Shown here in pieces: positions 15,394-19,610 of a DNA stretch of 19,610 nt. The translations under genes were made by a program, and so were the position numbers. The DNA lies in the NCBI GenBank assembly GCA_046482855.1, contig JAWOEH010000146.1, positions 1 through 19,610 of the forward strand. The letters run 5' to 3'. Position 1 is the stretch's first letter. Each line of letters begins with the position of its first letter. Origin of the DNA: CAYVSF01 sp046482855 (lineage in GTDB: Bacteria; Bacteroidota; Bacteroidia; Bacteroidales; UBA12077). A model generated the notes under the pieces. It made no database searches. It worked only from the letters and a program-made list of their open reading frames with translations, and was not told the DNA's origin.

Positions 15394-15421
15394 AATTATT
15401 TCGTCATATAAAACACCAGCT
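15394..15421. repeat. 28-bp direct repeat, copy B (end of the GH92 gene)
   Basis: Identical to 12645-12672, same orientation. It covers the last eight codons of the GH92 gene, its stop codon (15398-15396) and two bases beyond. It is the right boundary of the repeat-bounded segment. Confidence 0.9.
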
Positions 15422-17699
15422 CGCCTCCTTCCAGCAGTTGCTCATGACTAATTTGATGATCTTCAAGGACAACTCCATTGAGTTCAACACGCTCAACATA
15501 AACATGTTCGGCTGCTTGATTTGGTGCCTCAATCTCCAAAACCTTACCATTGGGTAATTGTACAGTGGCGTGTTCCACTTTGGGGCTGCCTAGTGCATAC
15601 ATGGGCGAACCCGGTGCTACCGGATAAAATCCCAATGCACTAAAGATGTACCAGGCCGACATCTGCCCGGCATCGTCATTACCACACAAGCCTTCAATCT
15701 CGTTGCCATACATGGTATCCATAATCATGCGCACACGCTCCTGGGTTTTGTGTGGAGCACCAGCCCAATTGTACAAGTAGGGAATGTGATGGCCGGGTTC
15801 GTTGCCGTGCACATAATTGCCAATGATGCCATCGCGCGTAATATCCTCGTTTTGGGCAATATGTTCGTCGGAGAGAGTCATGGTAAAAAGAGAATCCAGG
15901 CGGGCTACGAAAGCTTCATTTCCGCCCATTAGTGCAATCATCTCCTCCACCTGATGTGGCACAAACAAACTGTAGGTCCAGGCATTGCCCTCGATAAAAC
16001 CCTGCCCATGCGTATTCATGGGATCGAAAGGTGCACACCAATTGCCTGATGCATCTTTCGGACGCATAAAGCCACACTGCTCATCGTAAACTTGCAGGTA
16101 ACTCTGCGCACGTTTGTTGTACTCTGCAGCCAAGGCATTATTCCCTGCTTTTTCTGCCAGCTGGGCAATACACCAATCGTCGTAGGCAAACTCCAGCGTT
16201 TTCGAAACCGACGAGCTTGTGACGTCGGAGGGCACATAGCCCAGCTTCATGTATTCTTTAAGTCCATCGAAATAAGGTATTTGCGAAGTCGTTACACAAG
16301 CCTTTAATGCTTCGGTAAGATCCACATCCGTAGCGCCTTTCACAACGGCATCGGCAATTACCGAAACCGAATGGTAGCCAATCATGCACCAATTTTCGTT
16401 GGCATAATGGCTCCAAATGGGCAGCATAGGATGCACACTCTGCTGATAATGCGCCAGCATCGATTTTACCATGTCGTTGTTGCGTTCGGGCTGCACTAGA
16501 TTGAACAGTGGATGCAAAGCACGGAACGTATCCCATAGCGAGAAGATGGTGTAGTTAGTAAACCCCTCCGATTGATGTACCTCCTGATCCAGTCCGCGGT
16601 AATTGCCATTCACATCTTCAAACACCACAGGACTTAAAAAACTGTGATAAAGCGCGGTATAAAAAGTCTCCATATCAGCCTTTGTCGGCATCTGCACATC
16701 CACTTTGCCCAGTTCCTTATTCCATTTTGCTCGAGCTTGCTCCTGTACCTGAGCAAAGTTCCAATGTGGTACTTCGGCTATCATATTTGCCAGGGCTCCG
16801 CTGCTACTCACCCCTGAAAGGGCAAATTTCACCTGCAGCTCTTGGCTTTCCTCATTATCAAAACGGAACCAGGCACGCACATTCTTGGCGGCCATTTCAG
16901 GGAAGTTATGCTCCTCATCAAACCGACGATAGAAGCCGTTGTACACAACCTCATCAAATACTTTATGCCCATAACTTTTTATAGGTTTGGATAAAGCCAT
17001 GGCAAAATACACCTTCCGGGTGCGAGCCCAGCCTTTGGTCTGGCGATAGCCAGTTACCAGCGTATCATTCTCCACACGTACAAAAGTCCACACATTTTTA
17101 TTCTTGTGGTGATAAATGTTGGACATCAGATCGAATATCAGGTTGGCTTCGCCTTTTTCCGGAAAGATATACTTATGTACGCCTACCCTTTCGGTAGCGG
17201 TAAGCTCCGCATGAATATCCGAATCGTCAATACGCACCTTGTAATAGCCCGGCGAAGCCTTTTCGCTATTTTTGTCAAGCGTTCCCACATAGCCACTGGC
17301 AAGATCCACGGGAGTGCCGGGTTCCAATTGTACTTCCCCAATCGTAGGCATCAACCTAAAATCGCCCAAATCGGCATGGCCTGTCCCGCTAAAGTGCGTA
17401 TGGCTGAAGCCATACAAGGTACTATCGCCATACTGATAGCCGGCGCAATAGCGATACACCTCTTTATTGTACCCGCCTTCTTCACTGAACATAGGTACAT
17501 TACTGGTTTCGGGGCTCAGCTGGACCATTCCAAAAGGCACTACTGCCCCCGGGAAGGTATGCCCCATATTACCGGTACCAATAAAGGGATTTACCCATTG
17601 GGCATAATCTTTAAGTTCAACAAACTGTTTCTTTTTAGAATCTTGTTGCTGACAACTGGCAAGAATAACCGCCAGAAAAATAATTACACTGCTCTTCAT
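15396..17699 (-). CDS. GH92 family alpha-mannosidase, lipoprotein
   Basis: A 767-residue exo-alpha-mannosidase of family GH92, full length. It starts with a lipoprotein signal (MKSSVIIFLAVILASC, lipobox LASC, Cys16), so it is anchored to the outer or inner membrane. The N-terminal beta-sandwich contains WVNPFIGTGNMGHTFPGAVVPFGMVQLSP and YGFSHTHFSGTGHADLGDF; the C-terminal catalytic (alpha/alpha)6 domain has FSLWDTFRALHPL, GFIEGNAWTYSLF (Glu570), HGNEPGHHIPYLYNWAG (Glu634) and GNDDAGQMSAWYIFSALGFYPVAPG (Asp675, Asp676). These are the hallmark carboxylate motifs of the family, whose enzymes are calcium-dependent and inverting, trimming alpha-mannosides from N-glycans or yeast mannan. No SusC/SusD pair is near, so it is not in a classical polysaccharide utilisation locus in this window. 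Its 3' end is duplicated at 12645-12672. Confidence 0.95.
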   Translation of the reverse strand: MKSSVIIFLAVILASCQQQDSKKKQFVELKDYAQWVNPFIGTGNMGHTFPGAVVPFGMVQLSPETSNVPMFSEEGGYNKEVYRYCAGYQYGDSTLYGFSHTHFSGTGHADLGDFRLMPTIGEVQLEPGTPVDLASGYVGTLDKNSEKASPGYYKVRIDDSDIHAELTATERVGVHKYIFPEKGEANLIFDLMSNIYHHKNKNVWTFVRVENDTLVTGYRQTKGWARTRKVYFAMALSKPIKSYGHKVFDEVVYNGFYRRFDEEHNFPEMAAKNVRAWFRFDNEESQELQVKFALSGVSSSGALANMIAEVPHWNFAQVQEQARAKWNKELGKVDVQMPTKADMETFYTALYHSFLSPVVFEDVNGNYRGLDQEVHQSEGFTNYTIFSLWDTFRALHPLFNLVQPERNNDMVKSMLAHYQQSVHPMLPIWSHYANENWCMIGYHSVSVIADAVVKGATDVDLTEALKACVTTSQIPYFDGLKEYMKLGYVPSDVTSSSVSKTLEFAYDDWCIAQLAEKAGNNALAAEYNKRAQSYLQVYDEQCGFMRPKDASGNWCAPFDPMNTHGQGFIEGNAWTYSLFVPHQVEEMIALMGGNEAFVARLDSLFTMTLSDEHIAQNEDITRDGIIGNYVHGNEPGHHIPYLYNWAGAPHKTQERVRMIMDTMYGNEIEGLCGNDDAGQMSAWYIFSALGFYPVAPGSPMYALGSPKVEHATVQLPNGKVLEIEAPNQAAEHVYVERVELNGVVLEDHQISHEQLLEGGELVFYMTK

Positions 17700-17763
17700 A
17701 AGATTTACATTCAGGTGTACTGCTATGGCACAAATTCAATTTTTCAATAAACTACGAGGCAAT

Positions 17764-18135
17764 CTATGCAAGCATTTTTTCACTCAGGAACTTTGCTACC
17801 TTTTTGATATTTAATTTTTTGCGAAACTTAATTTCAAACAGACCGACACCACTTAACCAGATCTTAAAATCACTGTCCCCATCAAAGGTACCTGCGGTTT
17901 CAATAGAAAATGAGGAAATCTTGCTGTATGGAAAAGAACGAAAAGATTTTTTCTTTCCCGTAAGCCCCTGTACATCCATGGCTATTATGCGCTTATTGGT
18001 TAACCAAACTTTGTCGCGCATGTGCGAAAACACAAGATGAATATCTTCGTTGCTGGTAAGAATGTCTTCAATTATATGGAGGCTTTCGTGAGCCTCCTCT
18101 TCCTGGGTTACGCTGTACTCGGTTAATAAATCCAT
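17764..18135 (-). CDS. Small bacterial PH-domain protein
   Basis: A 123-residue soluble protein consisting of one bacterial pleckstrin-homology-like domain (bPH_1 type, as in the Bacillus YvbH N-terminus). Characteristic phrases are VWLTNKRIIAMDVQGLTGKKKSF, then FPYSKISSFSIETAGTFDGDSDFKIWLSG, and a basic end. No signal peptide or membrane segment. The cellular role of these small proteins is not established. It starts 30 bp after the DUF4349 gene stop and its own stop is 64 bp before the GH92 start, so it sits in a likely operon with them. Confidence 0.88.
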   Translation of the reverse strand: MDLLTEYSVTQEEEAHESLHIIEDILTSNEDIHLVFSHMRDKVWLTNKRIIAMDVQGLTGKKKSFRSFPYSKISSFSIETAGTFDGDSDFKIWLSGVGLFEIKFRKKLNIKKVAKFLSEKMLA

Positions 18136-18165
18136 ATGAGTTATGTTGCTAAGCTATAATTGTTT

Positions 18166-19017
18166 CTAAAGTTTTCGTGAGGAGCGTCCAAGTCTCTTTT
18201 TTCGGCGGATCTTCCGATAAAGAGATACCAAAAGAGGTGCAAAAATCAGTAGCGGCCAAATCCTCAGAAGGAAAAACAGAAAGTCAACAAAACCGTACCA
18301 ACCACTTACCAATGATTGCTTCACAATGAGCAAAACGTTTCGGTCTCGTGTTTTGATAACTCCTTCATTATCGGTAAATAACCGCAACTCCAAGCTACTA
18401 TACTGCACCTGATTACTCAAATAGTTCAATCGGCCTACCGTACTCTCTATCTCTTCCTCTATTTTCCGGATTTTCTCCTCTATTTCGATGATGTCCTGTA
18501 CATTTCGAGCCTTTTGCAAAAGCTCATTGTATCGTTTCAGGTAGCTGCGTTTGTTGGCCAAACGCGTCTCCAGGTCGATGAATTGCTCGGTTACATCCCG
18601 GGTATTTATCTCCTTATCTACCATTTTGCCAACCCCGGAACTAAGCACCTGAACAAATTTTTCGAATGAAGCGGAAGGTATTCGTATGCTAAGATGCCAG
18701 GAGGCTTCGTCATCGTAATTGTTAAGGGACTCGCTGGCATAATAGCCTCCAAATTGGCTTACCAAAGTATCAATATGCACCTTTGCTTTATAGACGTTTT
18801 TTACTTTTAAACCAACTTCGCCATCTTTAATAACTTTTTTCTCAACCGTATCGGTGGGCAAAGGTTCCAGAGGTGGAGACATAGGAGGCCCGGACATCCG
18901 TGTGATGGGCATCATTTCCTCGTTCACTGCTGCCATATCGTGAAGGGCATTATCAGTAGATGAGCCACAAGCAGACAGCAGGCTCATCAGTAAGAGTAGA
19001 TAAATTAAACGTTCCAT
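18166..19017 (-). CDS. DUF4349-type lipoprotein with C-terminal membrane anchor
   Basis: A 283-residue protein starting MERLIYLLLLMSLLSACGSS: a lipoprotein signal with lipobox LSAC. I choose the ATG at 19017 because an upstream in-frame start (19068) adds 17 unlike residues and overlaps the previous gene. After a proline-rich linker comes the DUF4349 domain: VKNVYKAKVHIDTLVSQFGGYYASESLNN, then HLSIRIPSASFEKFVQVLSSGVG, TRDVTEQFIDLETRLANKRSYLKRYNELL, and a coiled coil (about residues 160-205). A membrane helix near residues 245-265 and a very basic tail (YRKIRRKKRLGRSSRKL) end the protein. These domain proteins are envelope proteins of unknown function. The preceding gene's stop is 23 bp upstream. 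Confidence 0.85.
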   Translation of the reverse strand: MERLIYLLLLMSLLSACGSSTDNALHDMAAVNEEMMPITRMSGPPMSPPLEPLPTDTVEKKVIKDGEVGLKVKNVYKAKVHIDTLVSQFGGYYASESLNNYDDEASWHLSIRIPSASFEKFVQVLSSGVGKMVDKEINTRDVTEQFIDLETRLANKRSYLKRYNELLQKARNVQDIIEIEEKIRKIEEEIESTVGRLNYLSNQVQYSSLELRLFTDNEGVIKTRDRNVLLIVKQSLVSGWYGFVDFLFFLLRIWPLLIFAPLLVSLYRKIRRKKRLGRSSRKL

Positions 19018-19040
19018 AGACAAAGTGTTATCATGTTGAT

Positions 19041-19568
19041 TTACTGTTTTTCCAATTCCATCACCCAAGGTTTGTCAGGCAATTGGTGTAAATTTACCAG
19101 CAATTTCAAATTATTGCCTTCATCAAATTCAAGCGTGAATTTAAAATGTCGTGTCAAGGCAAAATAGCGCCCATCATCCTCGGGGAAAAGCTGATATTCG
19201 CTGCCATAGCCATAGTTCCGACGCATATAAAAGCGGCCCTCTTCCTTGCGCAGGCTAATGGTGGGTACAGTATCTTCCAGTATCACCCTATCAATGCCAG
19301 GCATATGGTAACTTTTAAATTGATAGACACCCATATTAGTTGTTTCGGGAAGATCGCCTTGCGATACCAAATCATCGTAGCCAAAATAGATGCGTCCATA
19401 ATTCCCATTATTACGGGGGACGACCCACATCTTGGTAAGCGGATATCGCGAATCTTCATTGTTTCCAGCTAATACAGTGCCATTTCGAGCCACCAAAAAG
19501 GCCGAGCATGAATACAGTGGCGACAGAACCGAGAGCCACAACACAAATACCATAACGAGTTTTTGCAT
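19041..19568 (-). pseudogene. Internally deleted choloylglycine-hydrolase-like Ntn-hydrolase
   Basis: A 175-residue reading frame with a signal peptide ending SPLYS and then CSAFLVARNGTVLAGNNEDSRYP, the start of the penicillin V acylase / choloylglycine (linear amide C-N) hydrolase family, in which the cysteine freed by signal cleavage (Cys21) is the nucleophile. The similarity continues to FGYDDLVSQG (about residue 71), where a family member would proceed with the catalytic core; instead the chain jumps to DLPETTNMGVYQFKS and a short beta-rich tail (about 72-175, with EYQLFPEDDGRYFALTRHFKFTLEF). Family members are usually well over 300 residues, so I read this as an internal deletion of about 200 or more residues, in frame. 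It would lack most of the catalytic fold. It may be a new small secreted protein rather than a dead gene. It lies upstream of the DUF4349 lipoprotein. Confidence 0.55.
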
Positions 19569-19610
19569 AAGAATTTGAATTTTAGCATAGGGTATTTAAA
19601 ACTAACCAAA

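Noticed and set aside
17106..17750. Long open frame on the plus strand opposite the GH92 start region
   Set aside because: It is antisense to a well-supported GH92 gene, has no recognisable domain, and is explained by codon bias of the true gene.

Overview
The window looks like chromosomal DNA of a Bacteroidota (class Bacteroidia; a Marinilabiliales-type marine or sediment organism is my guess, not shown by the sequence). Supporting signs are TAnnTTTG-type -7 promoter boxes just ahead of start codons (5006-5013, 6994-7001, 11768-11775), no clear Shine-Dalgarno sequences, A+T-rich gaps, a GH92 mannosidase lipoprotein, a CcrA-like class B1 metallo-beta-lactamase, and a LytS/LytTR pair controlling neighbours. 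No rRNA, tRNA, CRISPR array or recognisable transposase was found.

Layout. (1) 1-4680, minus strand: a tripartite efflux operon in the order membrane fusion protein, RND permease, TolC-like outer membrane protein (cut by the window edge). (2) 5031-6760, plus strand, divergent: a LytS-type sensor kinase and LytTR response regulator with an ATGA overlap, the obvious candidate regulators of the pump. (3) 7009-9656, plus strand: a condensation-domain-like acyltransferase with HxxxDG motif, translationally coupled to a zinc-ribbon membrane protein, then a YkgJ-type cysteine-cluster protein. (4) 9681-12633, minus strand: a TlpA-like thioredoxin, a MATE transporter and a secreted class B1 metallo-beta-lactamase with all zinc ligands. 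(5) 12645-15421: a 2.75 kb segment with a SWIM zinc-finger protein and a KilA-N domain gene that has lost its start, bounded by a perfect 28-bp direct repeat. (6) 15396-19568, minus strand: GH92 alpha-mannosidase lipoprotein, small bacterial PH-domain protein, DUF4349-type lipoprotein, and a choloylglycine-hydrolase-like Ntn-hydrolase that appears internally deleted.

The most interesting structure is region 5. The 28-bp repeat at 15394-15421 is the 3' end of the GH92 gene, including its stop codon; the second copy, at 12645-12672, lies 11 bp before the beta-lactamase start codon. Removing one repeat plus the segment between would leave the GH92 stop codon 13 bp from the beta-lactamase start. 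This looks like a small insertion that used the 3' end of a protein-coding gene as its target and regenerated it. No integrase is visible inside, so it is either a decayed element, one moved in trans, or the product of recombination at a former GH92 duplicate.

The rest is mostly ordinary envelope, efflux and glycan-degradation housekeeping. The RND pump and kinase pair probably form one stress-response unit. The MATE gene has its own promoter with a 17-bp dyad where the upstream box would lie. The GH92, PH, DUF4349 and Ntn-hydrolase genes are closely spaced and may be co-transcribed from upstream of 19568.
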